Shown here: positions 1-11,345 of the stretch, piece after piece
How positions within the stretch are numbered: the stretch's first letter is position 1
Layout of the letters: each line of letters starts with the position of its first letter
Source: Viola odorata
Taxonomy: Eukaryota > Streptophyta > Magnoliopsida > Malpighiales > Violaceae
DNA: 64,000 nt
NCBI GenBank assembly: GCA_963691705.1
Contig: OY829539.1
Coordinates: forward strand, 10,852,501-10,916,500
Direction: 5' to 3'
Translations under genes and position numbers: made by a program
Notes under the pieces: model-generated
What the model was told of the DNA's origin: nothing
What the model saw: the letters and a program-made list of their open reading frames with translations, nothing else
Database searches by the model: none

Positions 1-2
1 TG

Positions 3-1552
3 CTAGGCACTCATGTCGTCGTCTACTCTGACCATTCTGCCCTTCGGTGTTTGTTGACCAAAGCCGATGCCAAACCACGGCTTATTCGTTGGATCTTGCT
101 CCTACAAGAATTTGATATCGCTATCAAAGATAAAGCAGGAAAAGAAAACCTTGTGGCAGATCACTTGAGTAGACTTCTAGCCCAAGAAGATAATTCACTT
201 GAGCCAATCCGAGATACTTTTCCAGACGAGCAATTATGTCTAGCCCAAGCTATTTATTCCCCATGGTTTTTCGATATTGCAAACTTTTGTGCTACTGGCA
301 CTTACCCAGCTGATGCCACTCCCTCTGAATGCAACAGAATCAGAAGACAAGCAAAATACTACATATGGGACATCCCCTACCTATGGAAGCACTGTTTGGA
401 TCAGATCATTCGTAGATGTGTAACCATGGATGAGGTGCCTTCGATCCTTAAATTCTGCCATTCAAAAGGAGGCCATTTCGCGGCCAAGAAAACTGCCCTG
501 AAGGTTCTGGAAGCTGGTCTGTACTGGCCCACCATTTTTAAGGATAGTTACATGTTTTGTGCTTCATGCCCTCGATGTCAAGCCACTGGAAATATCGGGG
601 CCAGAAATCAGATGCCCTTGACAAACATTATTGCTTGCGAGATCTTTGATATCTGGGGTATAGATTTTATGGGCCCTTTCCCAAATTCCTTTGGCAACAT
701 ATATATACTTCTGACCGTCGATTATGTCTCCAAATGGGTCGAGGCCAAGGCTACTCGAACGGACGACTCCAAGGTGGTTGTGAACTTCCTCCGCACCAAT
801 ATCTTCAATCGGTTCGGTATGCCTAGAGCGCTCATAAGCGATAGGGGTACCCACTTCTGCAACCGTGTTGTGACCTCTCTCTTGGCAAAATACGGAGTCC
901 ACCATAGAACGTCCACTGCTTATCACCCTCAGACTAACGGTCAAGCCGAGGTCTTGAACCGTGAGATCAAATCCATTCTTGAGAAGACCGTTAACCAGTC
1001 CAGGAAGGATTGGAGTTTGAAACTGGGTGATGCTCTCTGGGCCTATCGTACAACTTTCAAGACCCCGATAGGAATGACCCCTTACAGACTTATTTATGGG
1101 AAGCCGTGCCATCTCCAGTGGAGATAGAGCACAAGGCTTTTTGGGCTATCAGAAAAGTGAACATAGATCTAGGCCTCGCTGACCAACACAGGCATTTGCA
1201 AATCCAAGAGTTAGAAGAATTGAGGGACGATGCTTATAAGAATGCCCTGCTCTATAAGGGCAAGACAAAAACTTATCACGACCGGCACCTTTGTCCCAAA
1301 ACATTCTTAGTCGGACAGCAAGTCTTGTTGTACAACTTACGCCTGCGACTCTTTGCTGGGAAGCTGAAATCCAAATGGTCAGGACCTTTCATGGTCACGT
1401 CAATCTACACCCATGAGGCAGTTGAAATTCAGAACCCGGTCACAGGAATCATCTTCAAGGTCAGTGGGCAGAGACTGAAGCCCTTCTATGAAGGTTTCCA
1501 GCCCTCGGTTGTTGAGGAGGCTATGGTGGATGTCCCACCTGTCCAGACCTAG
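3..1552 (+). pseudogene. Athila-like pol, RNase H end and integrase (element A)
   Basis: The open frame enters from the left edge. It starts with the end of a Ty3-type RNase H (motif YSDHSAL, then ADHLSRL near base 170). The integrase zinc-binding region follows (H-H-C-C around 450-590, with GGHF, YWPT and CPRCQ), then the catalytic core: first Asp in GIDFMGPF (~660), second in ISDRGTHF (~840), Glu in [11 protein letters not shown] (~940). A C-terminal region without a chromodomain ends at 1552. A single-base deletion at about 1110-1114 splits the frame into 3-1127 and 1106-1552; the next frame continues the same family sequence directly. The enzyme would insert element cDNA into the chromosome. 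As it stands this copy cannot make full-length integrase. Confidence 0.88.
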
Positions 1553-2116
1553 AGTATCAAAGAACGTCGAGGTACCGACGATTAAACGGACCACACTGGA
1601 GGCATTTGACATGTCGTCTGCATCCTTTCTCTCTCCCTTATCTTCTCTGCATCTTTTCAAATTCTCTGATTTTTATTTTATTTTATTTCCAGGTTTTGTT
1701 GATTGTATATATCCCTGACCTTTCCTTTTCCCATATGATTTTATTCCTTTTATTTAGCATTAACTCACCTTTATTCTCTCTTTTTGTCCATATCTTATAT
1801 CAACCGACTCCCTTTTTGAAATTTAAAAGTTGTTCTCCTTTTTAGGCAGTTGAGATACGCGTGGGTCGTCGTGCTCCACGCCCAGGGCGCCACGTGGCCT
1901 GACAAGCGCAGCAAAGGCAGGCCTCATCAATACAAAAGTTGCACCATTTATTGCCAGCTGTGATTACCACTCTCTCTCCCACGCTCCCACGTCGTTTTCA
2001 CTCATATCATTTTCAAACCTATCACTTTCACCCCTCTCCCTCACCAAACACGCATCCCTATCCTCTCTCCACCACCATCTCCATCTCCAATACTGTCATC
2101 TCTTCCCTCACCATCA
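1553..2116 (+). other. Spacer between pol and ORF1 of element A
   Basis: There is no coding frame with family resemblance here. The stretch is T/C-rich (1610-1850), followed by a GC-rich piece around 1855-1920 and a pyrimidine-rich leader up to the ORF1 ATG at 2117. In Athila elements a spliced or separately transcribed leader in this position is plausible, but no splice site stands out clearly. Confidence 0.5.
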
Positions 2117-4034
2117 ATGGCACCTAAGACAAAAAAGTCAGCCCGCAAGAACGCTGCTGGACCTAAACCGGTGGACACTTCCAGCCCCATTCCTTCCAGG
2201 TCTAGATCACAGTCAGCTATACCGAACTCAGCTTCATACAAAATAGTCACACTACCGTCTTCCACCCCACGTCCCATTCCCTCTCCTACGGCGGTCTCAC
2301 CCACAACCATGGAGTAGATCAGAGAGCTCACCCCGGTGGAAGATGACATAGAAGTCACATGCTCCATTCCTCCGACCACGACGACCACTAGAGGCGGCCG
2401 TGTGGTGAAGCTCCCTCCTGGATCGTCCACGACCAAGCCCAAATCCAAAAAGCCCTCTACATCAGCCAAGCAGTCCCCCCTTGACGCGGCCGTCAATCAT
2501 TTCCTAGCTCCTCAGCCTGCCTTAACGGTGGAGGAGGTCCTCAAGGACATCCTAATCTCTGACGAAGAAGCCGAGGTCATGGAGGACCAAACGAAGACTG
2601 GTATTGGCCAGGAGAATGAAAGCCCCGAGGTCATGGAGGAGGGAACGGGAGAAAGTGGAGAAGTAGAGAGCAGCGGAGGAGACGAAGAGGAGGAAGATCT
2701 CGAGGCCCAGGAAGCTGCAGAGGAGGCGGAGAGAAAGCAGAAAGCAGCTGCGGCTAAGAAAGGAAAATCCAAAGCTGAGGCCAAACCAGAGCAGCCAACT
2801 GCAGTTGATACACCAGTGAGCCTCAAGAGGAAACTTTCAGCCACCAGTACCGGCAAGCCCTTGGGTTCCAAGAAGCCTCGGGCCCCCGAAACAGATGATG
2901 ATGTCGAGGTCAAGACCCCAGCGCCTTCATCCATCCCCAGATCCAGCTCACAACAGGTGACTTCTGACCTTTCCTCACCCCATGAATGGATTATCTTTAA
3001 TGATAAACCTTCTCTTGACAAGTTAACTATGCTGAATTCCAAGGGCGTTAGCTCATGTGTTCCAAATAGAATAGAGACTCCCAACCAATGTTGGCTACAT
3101 ACTCCCTGATCTTGGACTCAATGCCCATCTTAGCAAGAAAATCAAAATCCAGGCGGTCCGAACTCCTCTACCCCTAGTTTGATCAACTTTAGGCTAGCTA
3201 ACAAATGGGAACATCTGACCCTGGGTGAATTTAATTGCTGGTTAGGATTTGTCACTAAGGATGAACTGAACACCCCTCTGTACAAAAATGCCTTGACTGT
3301 TATCCCTTCTATTTTTGATGCCACTGCTGCTTTTCGTGAGCTAACCAATAAGCCTACTGTTAAGTATGATCCTAAGGGTAGTAAAGCCCATGAAATCGTT
3401 GATCCTGCCCTGCGTATCCTGCACCTGTATCTGGCCCTCACCTTTTCAGCAAGATTTGGTTCCTCGGGACAGATATCTGTGCAGGAACTTTTCTTTTTAT
3501 GGTGTATGTAACACAAACGTAGGGTCAATCTTGGTTTTTGGGTAGCTTCGGTTGTTTTGCATGTGTTAAATGGCAGCCGTGGGGCCTATTTTTGGATCAC
3601 TTATCTCCTTGTTCGCTGTGAAAATGCGTAACATTGACCTGGCTGCTAGTAACCTTTCTGAGCCCCTGGCATTCAAGGATCTGGATATCCGAACCTTGGA
3701 TGTCATGGGCCATTTATGTCTCTCACGTGGTGTGTTGAGTTTTTATCCAGGTTGTGCCCCTGCAGCGGAGAAGGTTTTCGGGACCAAGAACGGTGGCATC
3801 TTTGACTATCCAGATCTTTCGGATCCCCACTCCAATGCCATTCCTCCAGCCCCCAAAAAACAAGTGCCCCAAGCGGAAGCAGCTCGACAAGGCCAGAATG
3901 CGGCAACATCAAGCCAGCCCCCGATTCCTCTCATTGTCTACGATCCGACCCAGACGAGACTTCTCCAACTCATTCTGCGGGAACTTCAGGCTTTGATGGC
4001 TGAAGTAGCCCGCAGAAATTTGCCACCCCAGTAA
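2117..4034 (+). pseudogene. Athila ORF1-like protein, decayed (element A)
   Basis: This is the ORF that Athila elements carry between pol and the 3' LTR, resembling the 'Arabidopsis retrotransposon ORF-1' family (PF03078); its function is unknown. The start reads MAPKTKKSARKNA: a basic N-terminus, then a long Ser/Pro/Glu-rich low-complexity region to ~2990. The conserved part follows in pieces: LANKWEHLTLGEFN (~3190), DPALRILHLYLALTF (~3400), SVQELFFLWCM (~3480) and RTLDVMGHLCL (~3690). An in-frame TAG interrupts it at 2315-2317, a rearranged or deleted stretch lies near 3060-3180, and there are a TAA at 3509-3511 and a frameshift near 3565. Element B has a better-preserved homologue at 7568-9001. 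Clearly a pseudogene. Confidence 0.8.
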
Positions 4035-5768
4035 CCCACCCCCGAACATTTTCATCCCTCCAGCCCCCGAAAGGGGCACTAAACAGTTTTAATGTTTTTA
4101 TTCCTATGTTGTACTTATACTTCTTAAACTCCTCTTTATTCTCTCCCCGCATTGAGGACAATGCGCTGCCTAAGTGTGGGGAGTGAATTATTTATCGTTT
4201 TGCCTGTGTGATTGCATGTTTATTTTCACGTTTGTTGCATGATTGCATGATCTTCGGATTTTATTTTTAGCCATGCTAGGAAAATTTTGCCACTATCAAT
4301 TTTCAAACCCTCATTTTTGGCATGCGTTTTTCAACTTTCGATGCATAGAAGAAGCATGACATCCATCTCACCTACGCCTGAACATGCATTTTTAGACCTG
4401 CTAGCCCTTATACCCATATCTAGGCAACAACACCAGTAGTTACAATTTGATCCCGTGAGCATATTTGAGCTTCATGCCCTTTTATTTTTGAGTAAAAATG
4501 CTTAGCTAGGCACGCTCTAGGTTTGCATGATATCCCTGGGTATAGTCACTGTTAGGACATGGGAAAGCTTAGATATGATAGAAAACTTCGCATCAATGTC
4601 TCTTTCTTTCTCTTCTCCCCCCTCTCTCTCTTTTCTTTTCGAGCCCCCGACATTACCCTTCTTTTCACACTCTTTCCTAACCATTCGTCTTTTCTTGATA
4701 TTTTTCCTTGGCAGGTGAGGTAGCGATTATTGAGGGTAGCGTCGAGGGCTAGACACCTAAAGTGCGCAGACAAGTTCAAGTGTGGGAAAGGAAGACAAAA
4801 GAAAAAGACTTCAGAGCAGAAAGCAGGAATCTAGGGCAAGAAAAAAAAAGAAGCAAAAGCTCGAAAGAGTTTCGAGCCCTAGACCATTCAGACAATTCGA
4901 GCCCCAGAAACATTCAAGTGTGGGGAAGCGAAAAAGAAGTCACCATCGATGCTGGAAGCAGATCAAGGGCAAGCACTGAGCGGAAGATCAAAAGTTTCAC
5001 GCCCTGGTAGAATCAAAAGTTTTGCTGCATCTCGGTTTCCTCTAAAACAAAAACAAAAAAAGAACAAAAAAAGAACATTTAAATTTCAAAATAAGAGGAG
5101 AAGGGCACCGAACGTCCAAGTAAAAGCATCCGCATCCGAAGCCTCAATAAGAAGACTTTCCGGGCCCCGAAAGAAGACCTCTGTCTAGCCCCCGAATCAT
5201 CTCGTGCCCTTGATGAAAGCTGCCTCGCCACTTCGCTTTTTCCAACCAAGGGATCCAACCAGGTTTTGCCTGGTTCTTTCTTTTCCTTCCTTCTTTTCTC
5301 CCCTCGTTTCTCTTCTGTACATCTCCTACTTCTCTCTTCCACATTTCTAGCTCTTCCGATCCCGTTTCTTTCTATTTGCTGATGCGTTGCTTTTCCGATC
5401 GTTGATTGCCCATGCATGTGTTCTACAGTACTTGGATTGACGTGCAAACTATGCCTGTGTTGTGTTATTTGCATCCATGAGTGGTAGCCTAAACACATAT
5501 TTTATTCTGAGTGTGAGTGCAAATACATATCTTTGTGAGGACTGCTGGTGAATAGGCTAGATTTGGGAAAGTCTGGTTGATAGGGTCGTTATTCTATCAG
5601 CCGGATGCAGGTACTTTTCTAGGTCTGGATTTGTTCTGGTTGGGTATAGTTTGTAGGATGGAGTGCCAATTCTAGGTGTTGGGAGTTGATTATGTACGTT
5701 TATGAATGAGGTGGCTTTCCAATTTTGTTTATGCTCGAGGGGGGGCATAGGGGCAGTGTGGGGATGTT
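4035..5768 (+). other. 3' non-coding tail and polypurine tract of element A
   Basis: About 1.7 kb without a supported gene. At ~4150-4190 a motif pair 'gaggacaatg ... aagtgtgggg' recurs in element B at ~9131-9160 and marks the start of the Athila 3' tail. The tail is purine-rich and A-rich around 4780-5110, with several 'gagcccc' and 'gtgtgggg' repeats. It ends in a purine-rich tract, ctcgagggggggcatagggg, and 'gtgtggggatgtt' immediately before the LTR. That tract is the probable plus-strand primer. Confidence 0.7.
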
Positions 5769-7400
5769 TGATAGCATGTTTCATGGCCTCAGTTTTACCC
5801 TCTTTTCTAGCCCTTTCGGTGGCTTGATGTTGTTATTTGACCCTAATTTCAATCTTATTTGCAGATCAGCATCAAAAGAGGGAAAAGATCGAAAAGAGAC
5901 GATTTTAGAGCAATTCTGAGGAACTCCAGTTTCCAGGCCTAGAAGAAAGAACGTAGTCAAGACCTCGACGCGAACCAGACCAGTGCGCTGTCTCAAGGCC
6001 TGGACAGTTCTAAACTTTCTTCCAAAGAAAAGCATCTTCAAAGATCCGCACGAAATCCCACGCGCTTCCAGAAGGCATCAGGCGTGTCAGGAATCCCAGA
6101 ATATTTCTTTTGCAAGGACATGTGATGTCACGCCCTCATTGCCCTTAGCTGTTTTTGTCCCCTAGCTAGTTTTAGGCTATATAAGCATAGTTTTAGGGTT
6201 TTTGTAAGGACGGCTGTTCCAAGGATATTTTCTTACATTAGTTTCAGCATTTATTTTCTGGGGATCTTCCCCACTTGCTACCAAGAGCAGCCTTTGTCAA
6301 CAACATTCCTCTTCGATTATTAATTAATCTACCGGTTTCCTCTACTCCCTTTTTACTTTCTTTATTTTATCATTGTATGATTCTATCTACCTACTGTTTA
6401 TATTATAGTATGAGTAGCTAAATACCCCTTTCTTGGTGAAGGGTGTTTCAAGGGTTGTAGGGTTCGGCTAAGAGGTCTAATGCATGCTTAACATATTCTC
6501 TTGTGACACATAACTGTTTACCGATTTAATTCCATGCTTGTCTAGAAATGTTAAGAGCTTGATCATCTTTTAGTATTTCTGCATGAGTAACATCATATTC
6601 TAGGGTTATACCTGACGCGAAGCCCTGGAGTTTGAGCAGACACCTAGGGGAGGCAGCGCGAGAGGCCTCACCTAGGGGTAAACAGTAATCTAGGGTATGT
6701 GATACGGGTCTGACAAGCCAAGCTGTCGCGCCCTAGATCTGTCTTACCTCCCCTTCATGGGCGTTCTGAATTTAGCCTCCCTACTTCGAGCCCGTGACAG
6801 GCCGGACGGTCAAGGCTGCCTTTTGATGACAAGAGAGGTAGCTGGGAGGATGGATGAACGTCAAGGTCACCTCATATGTGGAAACGGGGGGTGACTTTTA
6901 TCTAAGAAGGTAAGTAGGGGATGCGGTGTGGAAACGCGGTCCCTATAGCAGATCTGCGCATAAGTCTGGAAAACCTCTGCACCGATGACTAGCCAACCTA
7001 GAAAACAACCCAAGGGAGCACCTTTCACTAAGATCTCGTCCTATTTGATTAATATCTGTTTACATTACTTTTCCTACATTCGATCTGTTTACATTACTTT
7101 TCCTGCATTCGATCTGTTTACATCTCTTGCCCTGGATTACGATTAACTTACGTGCCCTAGATAAATACTTTCCAATTCTGTTTTGTTAGCTCCCACACTC
7201 TGCGTTGATTAATTCGTTAATCAACATAAACCCCCCCCCCCCCCCCCCCGTAGTGTTACTTTGGTTTGATTTGTTGCATATTGCCTTGTCATACATATTC
7301 ACTAGCAATTCATTCCTTCAATCTCTGCGGTTCGACCCTGTCTTGCTCTGTACACATTAATTTGTGCATTTAAGCATCAGGATAAATTTAAGTATATTTG
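5769..7400 (+). repeat. 3' LTR of Athila-like element A
   Basis: It begins TGATAGCATG directly after the polypurine tract, as do the other Athila-like LTRs here (25981, 28892, 30813). A TATA box (TATATAA) lies at 6178-6184. Towards the 3' end it has the family block 'ggttcgaccctg' followed by 'tttgtgcat' (7330-7370). A run of 19 C residues at 7231-7249 is likely prone to slippage. The exact 3' end is uncertain; similarity to other LTRs of the family fades at about 7380-7405. Confidence 0.75.
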
Positions 7401-9001
7401 AGTGAGGATGCTGAGGACACCCCCACTGCTCCACAAGAAATGACAGCCGCCCAGAGCGCCACCACCACTCCGACGTCCGACATCCAGGTCACTAGATCTA
7501 TACCAGGTCCCAGCGGTTTGCCCATGGGCCAGAGCTGGTCTGCTACGCCGAGGGAAAACAAAAGAAAGTGCAGCTTCAGGTCCCTCTCGAGTCCGCCGAC
7601 GACTCCGAAGATGAGCCCTTTGCCCCTCCGACCGCTGAGACCATAGAGGACACCTCCATGGATCTCGACGAACCATCTCCCATCCATCCAAAATGCAAGA
7701 CTCCTGCTACACCAACTGCTTCATCAAAGCCCAGAAAATCAGCCCGCATCACCAACAACTCGGCCAAGGTGGCGATGCCTATACCTGCCGCACGTTCTGC
7801 CCACGCTAGAGCAGGCACAACCCTGCCCCTTGCCCAGGTAACACCTGACCTTGCTCATCTTCATGGTTGGCTAGACTTTCCTGATAAGCCCAGCAATGAT
7901 AGGTTGTTAGCCTTGCATGGTATGCTTGTTTCTCCTTGCGCTCAACTTGATGCTGAATTTTGTGAAAAGATGGGTATAGCTGTTAGGATGAATGTGTTGA
8001 TTGATAATATTGGCTGGCGTCCTCTGTTTGACCTTGTGCATCCCACGTTCCTTGAATTGAGCCATGAATTTTTTACATCATTTTGGTTTGATACTGCTAG
8101 GCTCAAACAGAAAGGGAAGGGTAGCTTGAATTTAGGAGCTGATAGGGTAGTAAATTTTCGTGTGATGGATGCTTGGGAGCACCTTTCTATTGATAAATTT
8201 AATGTCATGCTTGGCTTTGCCAAACAATCTGATTTGGGTGCACCTTGATATCTCGGTGCATTTGCTGCCTACCCTCCTGAGTTTGATGTCACCAGCGCCT
8301 TTAAGGAGCTTACTGGTAATCCCAATGCCAAGTACACCTCACAAAAATCTAAAGGTCATGAGTTGCGTGACCCAGCCCTTCGTGTACTTCACCGTTTCCT
8401 TGCCCTCACCTTCGCGGGCAAGATGCAGTCCTCGGGCACCCTCTCTGTCCAGGAACTATTCTTTTTGTGGTGTATGCATAACGACCATAAGGCCAACCTA
8501 GGATACTGGATTGCTCATAAACTGCATGCCATTATTACTTGCAACTGTAATCCTATTCTTGGTTCTCTTAGTACTCGTTTGGCTGTTGAGCAGCGAGGTC
8601 TTGATATGTCCAGTTGTGACCTTTTTGTTCCTGTTGGTTTTAAATTGCTTGATGCCCATACCATCGATGCCCGTACCCTCGATGGTATGGGCCATTTGCG
8701 CTTGAAAGGTCGTGTTCTATGTTTCAGTAAAGGTTACACTGGCGGCGTGAAGAGAGTTTGGAGTGCCCAGAATGGTGGAGTCTTCAAGTGGCCTGACCTT
8801 TCCACAGCTTCACCTCCTCCCTCCCCTGTTCCTCCTCCTGGTGATGAACGTCCTGGGCAAGCTATTCCTAACATTCCTGATGCCATGCCTACTGCTGCTG
8901 CAATCGCCGAGACGAATGCCCTACTCCGGACAGTCATATCCCTTCTCCAGAACCTCCCTGATGAGCTAGCTTCGAGGTTGCGTCCTCCAGCTAGCCCTTG
9001 A
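7400..9001 (+). pseudogene. Athila ORF1-like protein (element B)
   Basis: This is the better preserved of the two ORF1 copies. An N-terminal Ser/Thr/Pro-rich region with a basic patch (SKPRKSARITNN, ~7725-7760) leads into the conserved region from about 7840 (LHGWLDFPDKPSNDR) through DAWEHLSIDKFN (~8170), DPALRVLHRFLALTF (~8370), SVQELFFLWCMHND (~8445), GYWIAHKL and ARTLDGMGHLRL (~8670), ending with a Pro-rich tail. One in-frame TGA at 8246-8248 (Arg CGA to TGA is the simplest origin) breaks an otherwise open frame from 7568 to 9001. A shift near 7570-7590 separates the first part (7398-7646). Resembles PF03078; function unknown. Its left end is the junction with A. Confidence 0.8.
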
Positions 9002-9702
9002 TACTCTCACCCAAACTCTTCTCTCTATTCGCCTTCGGGCCAATTTTGTACTTTAATTTTGTGGTGAACAATTTCCTTTCCCCTTTCTCTCTTCCTTTTG
9101 AACTCCGTTTAGTTGATTCCTTTCTCCACACCGAGGACGGTGTTTTGCTTTAGTGTGGGGATGGTTTCATACTTTTATGATTTGTTTTGTGTGCATCCTT
9201 GGCATAATTGCATGACTGTTTGATTATTATCGTATTGCATGATTGTTTGCCTTGCATGTGTATGTTTTTGTCCCAATGTGGAATTTCCCTCAAATGGTTT
9301 TTAACTGATTACACTACCCCTGTTTTTAAAAACTCACTTTTGATGGAATGCACAGAGTAGGCCCACTGCACACAGAATCTTCACCCACTGCACCAAAACC
9401 ACTTGCACACCATACTGCCTGTTAGCTCTTATGACTACGTCTTGCCCTAGCTGCTTGCAATCAATGAAATTTATCCCGTAAGTGTTTGAGCTTCCATGCC
9501 GTATTTTTATTTTTGAGTGGATGCATGATTTGTGTGCTAGCTGAATTTGCATGAGACCCCTTGGGTATATACATGATTAGACATGGGAAAGCGATGATGT
9601 GATTAGGAACTTCGCACTTCTCTTTGTTATCACTTTTTCTTGCTTTTTATCTCCCTACCCATGTTGCTCAGCCCTTTATTTCATCACCTTTCTAACCACT
9701 TG
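9002..9702 (+). other. 3' tail of element B, first part
   Basis: Non-coding. It carries the Athila tail marker 'ccgaggacggtg ... tagtgtgggg' (9131-9160), then AT-rich sequence aligning in order with A 4190-4690 (for example 'gacatgggaaagc' and 'aacttcgca'). It stops at the LTR of C at 9703; the five bases before it are ACTTG. Confidence 0.65.
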
Positions 9703-10218
9703 TGATAAGAGTCCGAAGTTTGTTGAGTAGGATCGGCCAAAGTGGGGTTGGTCGGGAACACTGTTCTGGTTGTCTTCGTTACCTGCAAAGCGCCGGAGGG
9801 GGTCTCCGGCGTAAACACTCCGATGCTTAAGTTAGTATGAGTGGTGAAAATGGTAGGGGTTCAGCACGCTGTCTTAGGCTTACCCTCTTGTCTGGAAGGG
9901 TGGGAGTATTTATAGGTAAAGGAAGGACCTTACCGATAGGGGGTAGGCGTTATCCCCGGTAGATGTCGCTTGTGTGTTAGGGAGTGACGTCATGCTAGGT
10001 GACGTCATACGGAGTGACGTCATGCGTGACCTGGGATGGGGTGACGCCGTGCAGATGTCGCGTGAGAGCCCCCCCACTGATGTCGACCATCCCAGGGTCA
10101 GTCGCTAGGCTAGGGACGGTAGGAGCAGTGTCATGTCCCCTTTGGCATGTACAGTGTTCAGGCCTTATCGCTAGGTGCGATGGCGGAGATGTCGCTAGGG
10201 TGGTGTCAATGGTTATCA
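9703..10218 (-). repeat. 3' LTR of element C (left in window)
   Basis: It runs TGATAAG to TTATCA on the plus strand. Read on the minus strand, three TGACGTCA sites (10022 to 9985) lie upstream of a TATA box, TATAAATA, at about 9909-9916. A hairpin-forming sequence at 9791-9811 (8 bp stem, CGCCGGAG / CTCCGGCG, 5-base loop) lies downstream and so would be in the transcript. Its inner boundary carries a 39 bp block shared with element D. Confidence 0.9.
9985..10022. promoter_or_regulatory. Three TGACGTCA sites in C LTR
   Basis: Perfect TGACGTCA palindromes at 9985-9992, 10000-10007 and 10015-10022, spaced exactly 15 bp apart and about 70-110 bp upstream of the TATA box on the minus strand. TGACGTCA is the classic binding site of plant bZIP factors (TGA/as-1 type). 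The other LTR has two perfect copies (24705-24712, 24720-24727) and one altered copy (TTACGTCA, 24735-24742). Confidence 0.7.
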
Positions 10219-10257
10219 TAAGCCCAACTAAAAACGAGCCCGAGTGTTTACCAAGGG
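10219..10257 (-). other. 39 bp conserved block at the plus-strand priming position (C)
   Basis: The 39 bp next to the 3' LTR of C match the 39 bp next to the 3' LTR of D (60196-60234) at 38 positions, while sequence further in diverges at once. This is where a polypurine tract is expected, but the block is mixed in composition (for example cactcgggctcg and agttgggctta). Confidence 0.75.
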
Positions 10258-10358
10258 CTACTACCTCGTCTTCAGCCCTGTCTCTTCAGGGGTTTCTGCA
10301 TTAATGAGGGCTCGACAGTCGATAAACACATCTTTCAGGGACACATTTTTCCTGGGTC

Positions 10359-10366
10359 TATAAATA
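10359..10366 (+). promoter_or_regulatory. TATA box of antisense gene a (C)
   Basis: TATAAATA 62 bp upstream of the gene a start at 10428. Element D has TATAAATT (minus strand, 59312-59305) about 50 bp upstream of its copy. Confidence 0.6.
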
Positions 10367-10427
10367 GACCTTTTTTCTGCACTTGTTTTTCACAACTCTC
10401 TTAACTTTCTTCACCTCTCCTCGTTCA

Positions 10428-10889
10428 ATGGACGAAGTTACCAAAAATTTTCTGCTCTCCAAGGCCCACACACTGAGGAACCTGACTCAAGCAAACATCG
10501 ATTTCCTGGGGTCGCTGAGCACCAAAACTTCTGAGGATATCTTGGAGCTCCAGGGGATGCTGACCCCCCTGCAGGCTAGGCAGAATGCTATCTCCATGGA
10601 GGACTTCAGCCCCGTGGAGAAGCCGGTGAAGTTGTCGGTGGCTGTCTCTCAAATTCAGCTACTCATTGCTATGCTGCAGCACAGGAAGGATTTCCTGGGG
10701 TGCTGCCTGAAGGGCATGAGGGCCTGCTGTTCTGAATTGACCACTCTTGCGGATGCCCTAAGGGATATTCCCTTTATGGAGTGGGAAGATGACGACGCTG
10801 GGTCGAATGTCTGGCCAGCGTTGAGGACCCTTCTTCTATGTCTCTTTATGTTTTCCTTGGTGCTGCCTTGTGTAATCCCGGGTCGTTAG
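10428..10889 (+). CDS. Antisense gene a of element C: small helical protein, unknown
   Basis: I chose the ATG at 10428 because similarity to the D copy (59256-58879) begins exactly there: both start MD-x-x-TKNFLLSK. Shared blocks are KTSEDILELQGMLTPL, EDFSP-x-E, IAMLQ-x-RKD and LGCCLKGMRA, over about 120 residues that look largely alpha-helical; there is no signal peptide or membrane segment. The C copy runs to 153 residues with an unrelated hydrophobic tail after DDAGSN, where D stops after DAGSDA. An early frameshift or lost stop therefore seems to have altered the C end. AATAAATAAA just after the stop (~10896-10906) fits a poly(A) signal; D has the same string. I do not recognise the family. 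Confidence 0.65.
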   Translation: MDEVTKNFLLSKAHTLRNLTQANIDFLGSLSTKTSEDILELQGMLTPLQARQNAISMEDFSPVEKPVKLSVAVSQIQLLIAMLQHRKDFLGCCLKGMRACCSELTTLADALRDIPFMEWEDDDAGSNVWPALRTLLLCLFMFSLVLPCVIPGR

Positions 10890-11267
10890 GCCCTTAAATA
10901 AATAAAATGGTTTCTCGTTAGATCGTCACGCTATTGATGTTTTCCTTCCTCGTACAATGTGTTGTTTGAAAAATAACCTCTGCACCCACCGACAGTGGGT
11001 TTAATGTCCCTTGGGATCCCGCACCTTTTCATTTACTTGACCGGCACATAATAATAAACGTCTCTTTCCACCATTCCCAATGTATTTCGCGCCGTTTCTT
11101 CAGTGTCTCCCGATTGGGAGGTTATTTCGGCGTCCTTTGGTTGGCGCAGGCTTTCAACAGTTGTGATTGTAAAGTCGGATCTCTTCACCCCTCTGGCCGT
11201 TGCTCTTGAACGTATTAATTACTTTATGAAAACACGCGAAAAGGCAGGAGAACTTCGTTGCCTTTGC

Positions 11268-11274
11268 TATATAA
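11268..11274 (+). promoter_or_regulatory. TATA box of antisense gene b (C)
   Basis: TATATAA 72 bp upstream of ATG 11346. In D a TATTTAA-type box lies at a similar distance (~72 bp) upstream of its gene b. Confidence 0.55.
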
Positions 11275-11345
11275 TGGGGCTTTTCTTTCTTTTTCCTATT
11301 CATCCCTCTTCTTCTCATTTTCTTCTTGCTATTGCTGATATTTTC

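Larger units (their letters stand above)
1..7400 (+). mobile_element. Athila-like LTR retrotransposon A, 3' part
   Basis: The window opens inside the RNase H part of an Athila-like Ty3/gypsy polyprotein and runs through integrase, a separate 3' ORF (ORF1), a 1.7 kb non-coding tail and a 3' LTR starting at 5769. The order pol, ORF1, purine-rich tract, LTR is typical of Athila elements. The right end is not sharp: the LTR runs out at about 7380-7405, where the reading frame of a second, different ORF1 begins. I infer that A is inserted within ORF1 of element B. The 5' LTR, gag and most of pol lie to the left of the window, so no target duplication can be checked. Confidence 0.8.

Noticed and set aside
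564..1112. 182-codon minus-strand frame opposite element A integrase
   Set aside because: It is a shadow of the integrase frame; no family resemblance and no conserved copy in C, D or G.
7231..7249. C19 homopolymer as a functional element
   Set aside because: It lies in an LTR where relatives have only 5-6 Cs; slippage or assembly error is the simplest explanation.
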